Positions 22,966 to 35,448 of a stretch of 64,000 nucleotides of DNA are shown one piece after another; within the stretch, counting starts at the first letter, position 1; each line of letters starts with the position of its first letter. Under the pieces are notes generated by a model. The model did not search any database and was not told the origin of the DNA. It saw only the letters and a program-made list of their open reading frames with translations. Both the position numbers and the translations under genes were made by a program. The stretch spans positions 20,984,364-21,048,363 of the forward strand of contig CM073322.1 of the NCBI GenBank assembly GCA_037043015.1. The letters are read 5' to 3'. This stretch comes from Bryum argenteum. Its lineage: Eukaryota > Streptophyta > Bryopsida > Bryales > Bryaceae.

Positions 22966-24140
22966 TTACCCGTAGCTTTAAAAACTAAAAAATTAAACAA
23001 TCAATAAATTACAAAAGTAAAAAATTAAAAAATTAAGAAGAATTCTATTATTTTGAGAGACATAACAAGTATAAATTCAGTTTGAAGATTGTGCAACTAA
23101 TATTGTTAATTTTTTAAAATAACTTAAAATAACAAATTATTCTAGAATTTAGCAAGATAGAATAAATATATTAGTTTAGAGACTTTGCAATTAACATGAT
23201 TCACATGAAGTCATTTTAGAAAGTTTAAAATAAAATTTGAACATACAACAAAAGTAATAGAATCTACCGAGACATAGACCATTGGATTCGAGATTCTTCA
23301 ACTATTGAACAGCTTTCACATGAGGTTATTTTTAAATTTGAACAAGTAAAAATTACTATGTTAGACTATATTAATATTGACCATGATGATACTATGTTTC
23401 AATAATATTCACGTTGCCACGGCTTGCACCACCAGAACAATTTCTACAATTGATAAGGATTGGGAGAAGCACAGATGGTGGAATGATAGGATTGTCATGT
23501 TCGATTGATATATTTGAATTAGGTATCAAAAGTTTGGTTATAATATTATACATGTTTGATTATAGTATTGTCATTAATAGTTTGATTATAGTGTTTACTG
23601 TTATTAGTTTCTCAAGTATGGTTATGACTTTTTTGTATAGATTTGCATATAATATAGAGCGAAATGCTCCATATTTTCTCGTTGAATAGCACATGTTGGC
23701 CTTATATCTCTTGTAAAGTATATTTGTTATATGAATGCCAAAAATAGTATATATAGAGCCATATGTATATGTACAACATGGAAGTTTACATGTAGTGCAC
23801 AAAGTAATAAAACAAATGTTGGCAATGTTTAAACATGATATTTGGCAATCTTCACAAAGCAATAAAACATGATTTGGCAAAAGATTTATTATTAATCAAT
23901 AGTATTTTTCATTCGTTCAAGTTCAGTGCATGCACATTATGCACAATCTTACGGAATTAGTGAGAATTATTCACCTATGTACACATTGAGAAACCAATAT
24001 TCAATGAAATTGTCACGAAAATATAGCAAAGAAAAAATAGGGATGGTCGGATTTTTTTCCTTCCAAAAAACATTTCCGCTCAAAATCTTGTTGTTATTGA
24101 GTGCCAATTAGCGCACTTGGCCAAGTGCATAATTGCTTAA
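22966..24140. other. Very AT-rich intergenic stretch
   Basis: No gene. Overlapping ORFs on opposite strands at 23414-23880 have AT-driven composition and no domain. Confidence 0.45.
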
Positions 24141-24141
24141 T

Positions 24142-24411
24142 TGCATGTTATATTTGGCTTGCAATGGTAAACCATGCATAATGTTTGAAAACCAAAACCC
24201 AAAGCTGCCTTCACTAAAATGCATGCCAGTGATTCATACTTTATTGTATAGGTCTGAAAGTTATATAACAAAAACTAGACTTGATTTGGGACCCAACCCA
24301 AGTGATCTCGCTCAAAACAGAGTTTGGATGAAAAAGTTATGGCTCTCCAAAGCTTCTGCTCGACATCTGAAATGTAGATAACAATATTGGGAACGTTTAG
24401 GGGTTTAGGGG
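24142..24411. mobile_element. TTAA-5-related fragment
   Basis: The phrase order CTTGCAATGGTAAACC, CACTAAAATGCATGCCAGTG, ACTAGACTTGATTTGGGACC and AAAAAGTTATGGCTCTCCAA matches the right half of the TTAA-5 element at 62001-62607. It ends in TTTAGGGG followed by TTAC. The left half is missing or rearranged. Confidence 0.65.
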
Positions 24412-25117
24412 TTACGTTGTTGATGGGACATAAAATGCTCATGTGTGATTGTGTGAATTTTAAGAGATGGACTAATCACACAAGAGAAAAACATTCCTCA
24501 GTCATCCCCATGATTGATGTAAAGTGTCCTTAATGCTAACTCCTCCTAGGACGACAACAATAGTAGTCACAAATGTGTTGCCTTTAGAGCATTTGCAACC
24601 CAATGCTCTTGTCAAGAGGCACCTTGGTGAGAGTAAAAGGGGTGCAATTGCCAAAGCTTTCTAAGAGAGGATGTCCACCTCGATGCGGCTAGTGGATAAG
24701 TAGGTGTTCGATTGATTTTAGGACAAGTGACATGATGTTTGATCACTGGTCATGGCACTCTTGGACCTACATTCATTGTTATCCTTGGCATTAATATCCT
24801 TTGTAATGAGCATACGAACCTCATGGTAAGAATTAAAATAGTAATCAAGAGTACTTTGCATTGATGAAAAGAATTCATTGGCACGATTCTTAACGTATAC
24901 ATTGAGGCCTACTCTTGCCATGAATTGTTGCCGTTTGTATTGTGGATGCTCTTACACTCTATTCTAAAGCCAAGTTGCACCCTTACATGTGTCCTAGATA
25001 TTTGTAGTCAAACATTTGATTGTCTTGTCATCAAAATCAAAAGGTCGGTCAACTTATTCTTAGCTTCTTCGTTTGTTGCCTCTACTACAACAATATTTGA
25101 TGTTAAATCTATAAACA
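24412..25117. other. Intergenic stretch, possible old coding relic on minus strand
   Basis: The minus frame around 24718-24921 continues, with stops, for some distance on both sides and has a mixed amino-acid composition (MARVGLNVYVKNRANEFFSS). It might be a decayed retrotransposon gag region, but no zinc knuckle or other motif supports this. Confidence 0.2.
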
Positions 25118-25121
25118 TTAA

Positions 25122-26046
25122 CCCCTAAAAATCCAGGAAAACCGATTCGGTTTTCTGAGATTTCGGGCAGCTCATTTTAAGCATTTAAATTGATATTTTT
25201 GCCTAAGATTTTTATTGGGTGCTCCCCATACAGTAATGTGTATGTGGTAAAATTTTCAAAGTCAAATTTTAATTTTATAACCTTCACCTAGAAATTTTAG
25301 GTTTCAAGTCCTAAACGGGCAGTTTAAAATAATTTTTTTTAATTAATTTTTTTTAGAAATATGTTCATTTCCAAATTACTATTCAAATTCCAAAGTATCC
25401 GAAGTCAAAAAGTTTACCAATTCTACAAGGGCAGCCTCCAAAACTTTCAAAAACAATCTTCACAATTTCTAGTAATTTTACAATTTTTTCTTTCAAAAAT
25501 TGCCAAAATTCGAGATTTTGGATTTTTTCCAAGATTTTTTTTTTCAAAATTCACATTATCATAAATGCACCTTCTCACCGTCGAGATTTTTCTCAAACTA
25601 AATATATCATACGTAGTGCTTGTTTTACTATATGGTTGTTTTTAGACCTTCTTTCATAAAATATTTTACGTTAAGGTCAAAAAGTGGAATTGGTCTCTAA
25701 AATTTTGCATGAGCATACCCAACTTGATTACATACATGAAAAAAAGTAAGGGAAAAATATTTGGAATAACAATCATCAAGTTGCCCTTGGCACCATTTAG
25801 AAAATGCCTCTCACGCAGCGGCAAAAAAAAGTGTTGGTCAAACTTTGATTGTTATAATCTCACAGATGACAAACATCCAACGGTTGAAATTTTGACCAGT
25901 CCTTTGTATACAAGTTAGGTACAAGATCTTACGGTTCAAAGTCTAAAACCGGAAAAAAAGTTTCTCCATTTCCCCATTTCCCAACGAAGGTGAAAAATGG
26001 CAGTTTTTGGTTCTAGAGGTCGAGGAAACCCCTGGATTTTTAGGGG
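25122..26046 (+). mobile_element. TTAA-3 family element, copy a
   Basis: A 925-bp element with ends CCCCTAAAAATCCAGG and CCTGGATTTTTAGGGG (16-bp perfect inverted repeats), flanked by TTAA at 25118-25121 and 26047-26050. Interior words shared with copies b and c are ATATTTTTGCCTAAGATTTT, TGCATGAGCATACCCAACTT and AAGATCTTACGGTTCAAAGT. The short ORFs inside are not conserved between copies, so it is non-autonomous. Confidence 0.95.
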
Positions 26047-26050
26047 TTAA

Positions 26051-26683
26051 AACCTTAGAGAGGGCTATTTTAAATAATAAATGCACATTTGCCTTTCACA
26101 AATATTCTCTTGTCTATGGCTATTTGTGTAAAAATGTTGTTTACATGAAAGACATGTTCTTTCATCTCATTTTTGCATCACACAATTCACGAGTTTTTCA
26201 TAAAAGGTCATTGTACATATAGACAACAACTATTCTATTTAAAAAGTATCAACGTAGTCGAAAACTTTTATCAAACCTCAATTCATTTTTCACATAATTA
26301 CTGTAAGGTTGGGTATGCAAAGGTGATAATTTTATAATTTTATTGAATCAATTTCATAAATTCATGATGATTGTTCCTTGCGAGAAATGTGATCGATTGT
26401 CAATGGGGCATGTTAAAACATTTATTCAAAACTTTATGTTGTAAGATCTTTAATAATAACTATTAAAAGCTCTTGATTCAAAGAAAACTTATTACTGTGT
26501 AAGCATTAACTTGAACATTTACCCTTAAACACGTAACTCATACACACACTCACTTCGGTTCTATTTGTCCAAACATACAGTGGTCCAAAATCGAACAAGT
26601 CCCACAATGGCTTCTCCATACAACAAAAGCACATACTCATTATAAGGTGTCACTTTAGGACACCATCTTAGAAAGACTTATAT
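26051..26683. other. AT-rich intergenic stretch
   Basis: No gene. The end (26640-26683) begins a reversed R8 repeat. Confidence 0.4.
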
Positions 26684-27186
26684 TCAACTTCAAAGAATCA
26701 TAACCCATTGTAGAAAAGTCCAAAAATAATTATCCCAGTTACTCTATCTTTCTACTAATTTTCCCCATGCACAAAAATTACATGCACTGGTAAGTTCACA
26801 ATCTTGAAAATGATGAAAATATGAAAAGGGAATGGACCCATGTGAGCAATCCAACTTCAAAGATTCATAACTCATTGTAGAAGAGTCCAAAGACAATGAT
26901 ACGAGTTACTCAATCTTTCTACTAATTTTCCCCATGCACAAAAATTACATGCACTGGTAAGTTCACAATCATGAAAATGATGAAAAATGGAAATATGAAA
27001 AGGGAATGTACCCATGTGAGCAATCCAACTTCAAAGATTCATAACTCATTGTAGAAGAGTACAAAAACAATGATCCCAGTTACTCTATCTTTCTACTAAT
27101 TTTCCCCATGCACAAAAATTGCTAGCAGTGGTAAGTTCACAATGCTGAAAATGGTGAAAAGGACATGGACCCATGTGAGCAAACCA
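26684..27186 (-). repeat. Three tandem copies of a segment of about 170 bp (R8-related)
   Basis: Units 26684-26850, 26851-27024 and 27025-27186 each run from CCAACTTCAAAGATTCATAA through TTTCCCCATGCACAAAAATT to CCATGTGAGCAA. Units two and three are the more alike. They are R8 sequence in reverse orientation and lie within 250-750 bp upstream of the F-box gene TATA box. Confidence 0.92.
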
Positions 27187-27434
27187 ACTTTGTGGTGGGT
27201 CACTCATCACATACACGGTCCAACTTGGTGGTGTAGGTTCGTGGGACCATGCCATGTGCCGAAGCTTGAGAGCAGTGAGCTTTAGCTTTTTTGCTGGGAA
27301 GCAGCCTTTTTGGCAGTGTGATGGCTGTTCCCGTTTGCCGCAAGAGCGTGGTGATGTGTAGTGTTTATCCTGGCCATGAATGGGGGAGGACGCAAAGCAA
27401 GCAAGCCTGCACTGTTGCTGTTCCACTTGGGCCC

Positions 27435-27442
27435 TATATATA
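27435..27442 (+). promoter_or_regulatory. TATA box of the F-box gene
   Basis: CCCTATATATACATTC. A C/T-rich leader (27450-27530) follows, as is common just downstream of plant start sites, and transcription would start near 27465-27475. Confidence 0.65.
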
Positions 27443-27704
27443 CATTCTCTTCGCTCTCGTCTTCTTTTTCGCCCTCACTCGTCTTGCTCTCACTCTCGTG
27501 CTCTTGCTCTTGCTCTTGTCAAAGCAAGCAAGCAAGGGAGCAAGCCATGCGAGAACGAGAGCCTCCACGCGCATGCTGGATCGTAGCAATGTCTTCGCCG
27601 CGTCGCTCCCTGGGCGCACTTCCATAGCCACTTCCAATTTCCCCTCCTCCTGGCTATCCCTGTCTTGCTGGGGTTCGAGCTCTTCTTCACCTCCTCCATA
27701 GCAG

Positions 27705-28319
27705 GTGTGTGAGCTTTGATTTTTTTATTTTGATTTTTGGGCTGGTAGCATTTCTTTCCTAGCTGGGCTCTAGTGTGATTTTGTTAGCTTGAATGTGTGT
27801 CTGTGTTTGTGTGTGTGTGTGTTTTTTCTGCTTGCTTTGTTGTTGTGTTCTGGAAAGATCTTCTGTACTAGACATGTACAGTACGTTGAGAGCTTTGTGA
27901 GGCCTTTGATACGATTGAGAGCTTTTAACTCAGAGAGTGGCAGAGCGAATGTCCTGCCTTTTGGTGTAAGTGTAATGTAATGATGCTGGCTTTTGCTGTC
28001 TGCGTGTATTCCGGTTTTGTCGCCCATGTTGGTATTTCCACTTGATGGAAAGTTGCTGGGTTTTTACTTTCACCTCACCTGTGGTAAAATCAGTTTTACT
28101 GCTCTGCTATGAGTGTTGGTTTTTTATTGCTGTGAAGGGTGCGAAGTGCGAATTTATCTGAAGTGGTTTTGATTGTGTGTGTTGGCTATGGGGATGCAGT
28201 ATCGAAGTGGGCTGAATTAGCTTTGAGGCAATCCTGGCCTTCGAAGAGACAGCAGCGAGGGATTTCATACTTCGCTCACATTTGAGTAATCTGGGGCTGT
28301 TTTCATCACCTGCTGGCAG
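27705..28319 (+). other. Probable 5'-leader intron of the F-box gene
   Basis: Donor GCAG/GTGTGTGAGC at 27705 and acceptor CTGCTGGCAG/GCC at 28317-28319 would remove 615 bases that are T-rich and rich in GTGTGT. This joins the promoter-proximal leader to the sequence before the ATG at 28523. It is inferred from splice-like signals only; other junctions are possible. Confidence 0.45.
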
Positions 28320-28522
28320 GCCGAAGAGGTCGTGGTATGGCACATCTCCATACACGCAACGCTCGTGGAAGTTCATACGCATAGCCGACTCGTGGCACAT
28401 CTTCGATCTCATGCCGCACTGATTCACTGACTGACTGACTGTATCGATTGATTCAACTCGAGAGAACAAAAAAGAGTTTGTTGTTGTTTGATGATGTATC
28501 AGACCTCTCCGTGCATACACAA

Positions 28523-30276
28523 ATGGAGCTTTCAATCACAAAGCTCAAGCCTAAGGAACCGGCAGAGGAGGATTCTAGAGATGGTAGTAGTAAAATCACC
28601 ACAACAATGGATCCTGCCATTTGGGGACGCTTGCATGGGGAGCTAGTCGACCGCATTCTCCTCTGCTTGCCGATCTCCAACTTGTTCTGCCTCCGATGCG
28701 TCTCCAAGTCATGGGATGCCACCATCCGGTCCAGAAGTTTCAACAAGATGTACCTGGCGAATGCATCGCGAGGCCCTTCGTGGCTCTTCATGTGCTCCTC
28801 CTTCAATTGCCGGTACACACCTACCTCCACTCCTCTTCCATGGATTTTGTAGCATTTATACTGAGATAGTGGCTTGTTGTTCCATGGGAATTGTGCTGAG
28901 ATAGTGGCTGGTTGTGTTTGCAGAGACAACACATGTGCATACGATCCAGTGCAAAATCGTTGGCACAACTTCCCGCTTACATTTCTGCCACCCTACATGA
29001 GGTTCCCTCTCAAGGCAGTGGGAGGGCGGCTGTTTGTTCGAGGCGGGCTCACAAACGCGGGCGTGTTGGCAGTGTGCAACCCCATGACGAGGACATGGCG
29101 TGAGCTTCCTTCCATGATCCACAAGCGATTAAACTCCCTCGTGGGCATTTACGAGGAGCCTCGCACCAGCAGCTACAAGATTGTCGTAGCAGGTGGAACC
29201 TCCGAAGGCGGTGGCGATTACGAGTGCACCACCGAGGTTTATGACTCCATGACCGACTCGTGGCAGGTCTCATATCTCTCACATTCCTTCTCTTGATTTC
29301 GAATGTCACGGAGTACCTAGAGTTGTTGAGTATTCTGGCACAATTCCCGTCAATTGTTTTTGACGGTGAGCGCTATTGGAGCAGGTTACGAGCAAAGTGC
29401 GGCGGGAGTTCACGGTGCGTATAACATGGTGGACGTCGAAGACGGTGTTTTGCAACGGAGTGTTGTACTGTCTAACCTCGGGAAGGCCATACAGCATCAT
29501 CGCCTATGACATGAAGACGGCCAGTTGGAACGAAGTGGCAGTGCCGCCCCCGGAGTTTCTCTTCTGCAGCTTCCTGATACAGCGACGAAACCAACTGCTC
29601 CTCGTGGGCGGCGTGGGAACGGAGCGAATCTGTGAACATGTGCACATCTGGGAGTTGCAGCAAGTGAAAGGCGACGAGAAGCAGTGGGTGGAGGTGGAGA
29701 AAATGCCCCATCACTATTTCCAGTTCTTCTTCAAGGAGAAGACGGCTTCGGATCTCAAATGTGCCGGCCATGGTGATCTCATCTACTTCTACAAAGACTC
29801 GCACACCCAGGTCCAACCCCTCCCTCGCACTCCTTGAATCTCCCCTCCACACCTCCCTACCACCCTCGCCAACTCCGTGCATGCCATACCACTACATGCA
29901 CTGCAGCGTAAAACTCAGAACCTGTAAATAGTGTACGAGCTCTAGAATCTAACGGCGACCATGTACACATAAACATTCATAGAAAACTGTACAAGAGTTC
30001 AAAATTGATGATTCCACTTGGTCTATCCTTCCACTTATTTTGCCCTAAATTGCTCACTTCACTATGCTTAAGCATTTGTGCCATAATTGAGCAGGTTAGC
30101 TTATTGCTGCTGAGACTGACATGGATGTGTGGATTGGGTGGCAGGTGTTGGTGTGCGATTTTTCGAAGAAACAAACGGAGTGGCGGTGGCTTCCCAAGTG
30201 CCCACTCAGCTCCAACTTCTTGAAGTTTTCGATCCGGGGTCTGTTCGTAGACCCCATGTTGGATGCTTCCATATGA
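28523..30276 (+). CDS. F-box/kelch-type protein, four coding exons
   Basis: Predicted substrate receptor of an SCF (SKP1-CUL1-F-box) ubiquitin ligase. Exons are 28523-28812, 28924-29266, 29385-29810 and 30145-30276 (TGA 30274-30276), with GT-AG introns of 111, 118 and 334 bp. The phases close perfectly to give 396 residues. The F-box is at about residues 30-75 (WGRLHGELVDRILLCLPISN, FCLRCVSKSWDATI). The remainder is a kelch/galactose-oxidase-type propeller (AVGGRLFVRGG, NPMTRTWRELPSM, KIVVAGGTS, EVYDSMTDSWQ, FCNGVLYCLTSG). It belongs to the plant FBK group with At5g15710-like members. The start is the first in-frame ATG; a second in-frame ATG at 28607 begins MDPAIWGRL and could be the true start, because conservation begins there. 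Exon GC is well above that of the introns. Its substrate cannot be told. Confidence 0.93.
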
Positions 30277-31461
30277 GGATTCTCTGCATACTAAATAAAT
30301 GAGGACTAGATTCTAGTCAGGTCTCTGTCTATGTGTTGTTTTGTGGTATATTTATTATTCTAGTGTGAGGTATATACATATATTATTATTTCAGGTCGAT
30401 CGAGCCTTCACTATATATATTAGGGTTTAAGGAATTAGAGACAATTGTTTACCTTGAACATGTATGTTCTTTTCGAATGCAGAATTGTTTGAAATGTTTG
30501 AATAATATCTTTCATTCTACAGCTTGCTGTTAGTTTGGAATTCTCAATCTAAACTTTCTGGTATACAAATCATCGAATTTCATACCGTAGCAACTTCCTT
30601 GATTTCTTACCATGGTACTCGAGGAGGTAGAGTTTGACTCAAAATATCTTGAGATTGCACCAACTCATGATTTCAAGTGGGCCCTAGTGCGTGTGGCAAG
30701 TGCGTGTGGCAAGTGCGTGTGGCTAGAAATATCAGTTTTGAGTAGAATTTTTGAATATTGATGAAAAGATTCCTGGAAAATTGCTCTCCATAAAGCAATG
30801 GAAAGTAGTCAAGAGTTCGAAGATTGGCGTGAATAGAGTGTCTCTTCATAATGTCTTTACCTCCATGGCCACAAGACAAAGAGGTAAAAGAGTAAAATTA
30901 CTCACCCCTTTCTGGAATAGACACTAAGCTTATGTTTTATTAATAATCAGGTCAGATAAGGCAAGCTTTCTTACATTCATGTGGGACAATTACATTGAGG
31001 CGAAGGAAAAATAGTCCAAAACTGAAACCTTTGCACTGAAATTTATGGCTTAGCTTTAAAACATTGTAGATTCTGTTAAGCTTTCTACCCACTAGAATCA
31101 AAATTTAATTTGTGTTCATCGCAAAAAATTAAGTCAAAATGTGATGGTGGATGAAGGAGATATAGCTCCCTGAAATCATCCATTTTTTCACTTTTTTCAA
31201 GATAAAAACATCATCATTGCAGACTGATAAAGGCCTTTTGCTGAGTGATTAGTAAGTAAACAGGTAACCAATACATGGGTAAGTTTGTAGCTGCTATGTA
31301 AGATCAAGAGATGAGGCCTACAATAGTTGTGGTTGGACGGGAATTTGACTTGAGCTTGTAAGTCCTTTTGCAATTAGAGATTGGTTGACATCATTGCAAA
31401 TTTAATACCAAAAGTATCTGGATCAAAACATCTTCAAATTCGAAAGTTGTTAGATTTCATT
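30277..31461. other. F-box gene 3' flank and intergenic stretch
   Basis: The 3' untranslated region probably ends within a few hundred bases; AATAAATGAGG at 30293 is a plausible polyadenylation signal. GTGCGTGTGGCAA is repeated three times in tandem at 30687-30725. TTAA-5-like debris lies at 31130-31450. Confidence 0.5.
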
Positions 31462-31465
31462 TTAA

Positions 31466-32110
31466 TCCCTAAAGTCAAAAAGAGGCCATTAGGGGTCGTT
31501 GTGAGTTTGGTTAGCCAGCCTGTGATTTTCTAAATTGACATCAAATTAAATTGAAATGTTTTGTAGGTTGTAGAGGTTTTCCATACTTTTCTGAAAAATA
31601 ATTTTGTGCTCAAGAACTTCTCATACTTTAGGAGATTATCATGGTCAAAGTTTTGAAAACACTAATAAAAAAATTACCCAAAAGTGCCCAAATTGCGGTA
31701 TATGCTCATTCGTATCTGCCCAAATTTTGGAGGCATGATCACACGGTCCGGATCTTCAATCTTGAATAGTTTTTCACATGCCATTTTTATTGTTAAAGAA
31801 CTACCTTTGTGTTTGAGTTTCAATTCATCTCCATGTGAGGAATCAAGCATTTCCTTAGGTTTTATAAGTCTGAGCAGGTAAAAATTGCATAGACATGTTC
31901 CTAACCCACCTAGGAACAAGAATACAAATAGTGTCATATCAAATTCGCTACCAGATTGGTTCTTTTGGCCCTCAAAGTACTACCTACTCGTTTTCTAATT
32001 AGGTAAAAAAACTTTACCATCAACTTTGAACATTACGATCTCACAATTAGTCCGGAACTTAAATTTAAGAATTGACATACATATACACATACAACCTAGA
32101 TACTAGAATC
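31466..32110 (+). mobile_element. TTAA-4 family element, copy a, right end unclear
   Basis: Left end TCCCTAAAGTC after TTAA 31462-31465. The interior follows the TTAA-4 order (TTTAGGAGATTATCATGGTC, GCGGTATATGCTCATTCG, CACCTAGGAACAAGAATAC, CACATACAACCTAGATACTA). The right terminus was not found; a 30-base duplication (ATAGAATCTAAGGAATCAATG) sits at about 32108-32160. Confidence 0.7.
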
Positions 32111-34181
32111 TAAGGAATCAATGCTGATCCCACTATAGAATCTAAGGAATCAATGCTGATACACAAGATTGAGATTTCTTATATAATTAGATTGTTACAA
32201 CCTATTGAAAGACTATGAATGAGCTACATTTTTTCAAGTTTGGCAAATTCCTAGCTTATAAGCTTGTGTTTCAGAACGATCATATTGCATGAGTTTATAA
32301 ATAGGTAAGTATATATCTTAATCCCTAAAGGGCCCAATCGAATATTGTTGTTGATTCAAACTTGGTAGGCTACAAATAGCTTATGGCCTATATTCACATT
32401 TCCTAGAAAATTCCAATTATTGTAAACCTTGAAGATCCTGAGCACAATGATTGAAATGGCCATTTCAGCAAAAAGAAAATAAAATAAAATGGTGCATAAC
32501 AAAAAGCACACAATCAATGGGGTCTATACGGCCTACGTACACTATACTACAAGTAGTGTTCAGAAGTCCACTAGTTAAGAAATCAAGGAGAATTCTCAAG
32601 TTGTGATTGGTTGAAATGGAGGCTCTTGAAATGTGATTGGTTGAAAATGAAACTCTTGATCAACCAATAGCCTTCTCCACAGTAGAGTAGAGGGAACCGA
32701 TTCTACTCTTAGAGTATCCTTTGTTACTCAACTTCAGGTAGAGAGACTGATTGAGCCCATTTCAATCATTCTCATGACCCAATCATGTTGTCGAACTGAT
32801 AGTCTAAGTCCGATGGTTAAGATTGATTGTCACAAAGAATTACGTGCTCGAACATATCAATTGGCTAATTCATGAATCATTTTAGGGGAACATCCCTATA
32901 CTCATCTCAAAATTCACAACACTCCTCAGAATTTCTCATTCTATAAGCACAGTTGTGCAAACCTCGATCTCGTTGAATGAGCTTCTGCAGCAAATTAAAA
33001 AATGTCGAGTGGACATGAAAGAAGCGAAGCGAAGCGATGGTGAATTGATATCCGCAGGAAGTGAAGGAACTAATGCGAATAATGGCAAGAGTGTGCAGCT
33101 AGAAACATAGTAACCAATCTTACTTCGCATAATGACTTGAATGTCACATGCAATACCCCTATTTAACCGTAAGCTATTTGGAAGCTATTAATTTCAGTGA
33201 TGAGCACCCAAGGATCGATCGAAGATGGTGCATTATCGATCACCGCTTTTTCACCAACTTAATTACAAAACTGAGCTCAAAGGTTTGAGCTGTCCACAAT
33301 CACTGCTCAGGTGATTATGATGCTCCATCTACAATGATCGATTCCTGTACAGTACAGTACAATGATTATCTTGTGCTATCAACTTCTCTAATATATCAAA
33401 ACAAAAGTTTAAGCCGAATTGGTGTATCTCACTTTTAATGTTGTCGACACTCCTAGCTCTATGAGTCGATTTCTCGTTCGTTGCTTATTTGAAGCAATAC
33501 CTTATTTAACAAGCAAAAGAAGGTACTTCATCATTTCAATAAGCAAAGATTGTTTACAGTGAACGTCGATAGAGATGTTAGAGAGAGAGAGAGTAAAGCA
33601 ATGTCATGTAACAAGCTAGCCCCCCTAAATTCTAACTAGTGTGTATGTATCAAATTTCAAACGGCTATGCTTCCCCAGAATTGGTAGGACATGCACTGTG
33701 ACTGCTCGATCGGACTCATTCTCAGCAACATTACTTCGGAATGCTATCTATCTAAACACTAGCTGAGAGGAATCCTTGAGCTAGCACTGATTAAACGATG
33801 ATACGTGCCTGGCTTCTGATTCAGTTGCAGAACCGGCGATTGTCATACGTACACTGAACTCAGACAATCAATCGCTCGTGTGCCCTAGCTAACCACTTGT
33901 GCTTCGCCCTGAAATGATCGTGAGCGCCACTATAGTGGATTCTCTGTGCTCTTGTTTACTGCACTGTTTGCGTAACCACGGTCCAAGTCAACAAGAGTGG
34001 TGATCTGACACTTACTGGATTCATGCACCAGTCTGTGTTCTCCGGGGCTCAGTCCGGTGCACCTATCCAGGTTGTTTACAGAATACACACTTTCTCTATC
34101 ATGTGACCCACTGCAATGAAGCCCGTGGCCATTTTTTGAGCTCTTGATGAAGCAGGAGACAACACAGTCAAATGAGGCCTG
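32111..34181. other. Intergenic stretch, partly of ordinary composition, no gene found
   Basis: Base composition from about 32500 to 34170 is closer to single-copy DNA than the surrounding repeats, but no ORF or RNA gene can be supported. A (GA)n run is at 33583-33595. It could hold a promoter or a non-coding transcript. Confidence 0.4.
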
Positions 34182-34327
34182 GGCTTCATTTCGGGCATGG
34201 GTGGCTTATGAGGATTGACAGAAACTCAAACAATGAAGAAGTGCACAGACAATTCATTACGGGCATGGGTGGCTCTTGAGAATTGACAGGGACCCTAACA
34301 ATGAAGAAGTGCACAGACAATTGATTT
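34182..34327. repeat. 72-bp tandem duplication
   Basis: Two units sharing GGGCATGGGTGGCT, GATTGACAG and ACAATGAAGAAGTGCACAGA, with the second ending in ATTGATTTCGG. Confidence 0.9.
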
Positions 34328-34532
34328 CGGAGTCTTGAAAGGATTCAGTTGATGGGTGGCAATACTTACTTTTTTATACATGATTCTTATTCATGACAGG
34401 AACATCCTAAAGCATCAACACTTGAAACGAATGCAAGTATGAGGACACGATGCAAAGTAACTCCAGGGAGCTATTATTGCTTTTGGGTGTCTCTTGTCTG
34501 ATTCAATTCAAAATGGGTAAAATTTCTATTAA

Positions 34533-35363
34533 CCCCTAGAATCAAAAGGCCCCAAAACTTGCCATAAACCCTTCCTTTTTCAATGCAAGAAGAAGAAAAA
34601 ACTTCAACTTTTGACATGATAATTATGAAGTATGTAATTGTGAGATCTTGTACCTAACTTGTCCATATTTGTGTGTATCAAATCTTAACTTCAATTGTGA
34701 GATCGTAACATGTAAAGTTTTAAAAAACATATTTGTTTTTCCTTGTTGCAAAGTGGGTTTGAAGTTTTTCGTGAGCCCATCAAAATTATTTGAGAGTAAA
34801 TTTGAACTAAAACTCTACACATTCTTATTCCTAGAAACATGTCCAAAGCAAATTCTTTTACCCTCATACGACCTATAAGTTGTAAAGAAATGCTTGAATC
34901 TTCACAGTGAGGTAACTATGCTGAAATTCAACTACAAAGGCCAAACCTTGACAATAAAAGTGGCACACATGTGAAGAATAACTGGATTGACGAAGATCCG
35001 GACGGTGAGATCATGCCATAGAACCTTACTTACATGTACAAAAAAAATCAAAACTTGAAAAATGAGTGAAATCTTAAATTTTGGTGAATTTTCGAAGTCT
35101 CTAGTTTTGAAATTACTTTTGGGCAGATTATGAGAACAAATGAGCATATATATCACAATTTGGGCCAAGTAGTTCTGGGCCTGCAGATGTCAAATAGTCT
35201 TTCCAAACTTTGACTGCAGATATCTCCTAAAGTATAAGGAATTTTGAAGCACGAAACGACTCTCCAGAAAGGTATGGGAAAACTCTACAATAGTGCCAAA
35301 ATAGCAACTTCATACAATCTAAATTTAGTAAATGTGACCAAAGGCCAATCGACCACAATGGGG
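34533..35363 (-). mobile_element. TTAA-4 family element, copy d
   Basis: An 831-bp element in reverse orientation. Ends are CCCCTAGAATCAAAAGGCCC and CCACAATGGGG, flanked by TTAA at 34529-34532 and 35364-35367. The interior carries the reverse complement of the TTAA-4 words (GCAGATATCTCCTAAAGTAT, AATGAGCATATATATCACAA). Best-preserved copy of the family for defining its ends. Confidence 0.88.
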
Positions 35364-35448
35364 TTAATGTGCATGATGGAATTCATTGATACATTAACTA
35401 AGGGTATCAAAGACATTTACAAATCCACACACAAGTGGTAAGCTTTAA

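Noticed and set aside
24718..24921. Minus-strand relic of a retrotransposon gag gene
   Set aside because: The composition is suggestive, but there is no zinc knuckle, protease or LTR; not enough to call.
25122..26046. TTAA-3 element as a solo LTR
   Set aside because: Solo LTRs begin TG and end CA with 4-6 bp duplications. Here the ends are 16-bp inverted repeats starting CCCC with TTAA, which fits a DNA element.
27291..27701. 136-codon ORF and overlapping ORFs before the F-box gene
   Set aside because: They straddle the TATA box and C/T-rich leader and have low-complexity Ser/Leu composition; the region is better explained as promoter and 5' leader.
28453..29882. Several long minus-strand ORFs across the F-box gene
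   Set aside because: They are shadows of GC-rich exons on the other strand; conserved protein sequence is only on the plus strand.
32743..32765. miR171-like sequence TGATTGAGCCCATTTCAATC
   Set aside because: Only the first ten bases agree with miR171 and no complementary arm that would form a precursor hairpin was found nearby.
34167..34195. miR166-like phrase GGGCTTCATTTCGGGC
   Set aside because: Agreement is partial, and the phrase lies at the start of a tandem duplication with no foldback partner.
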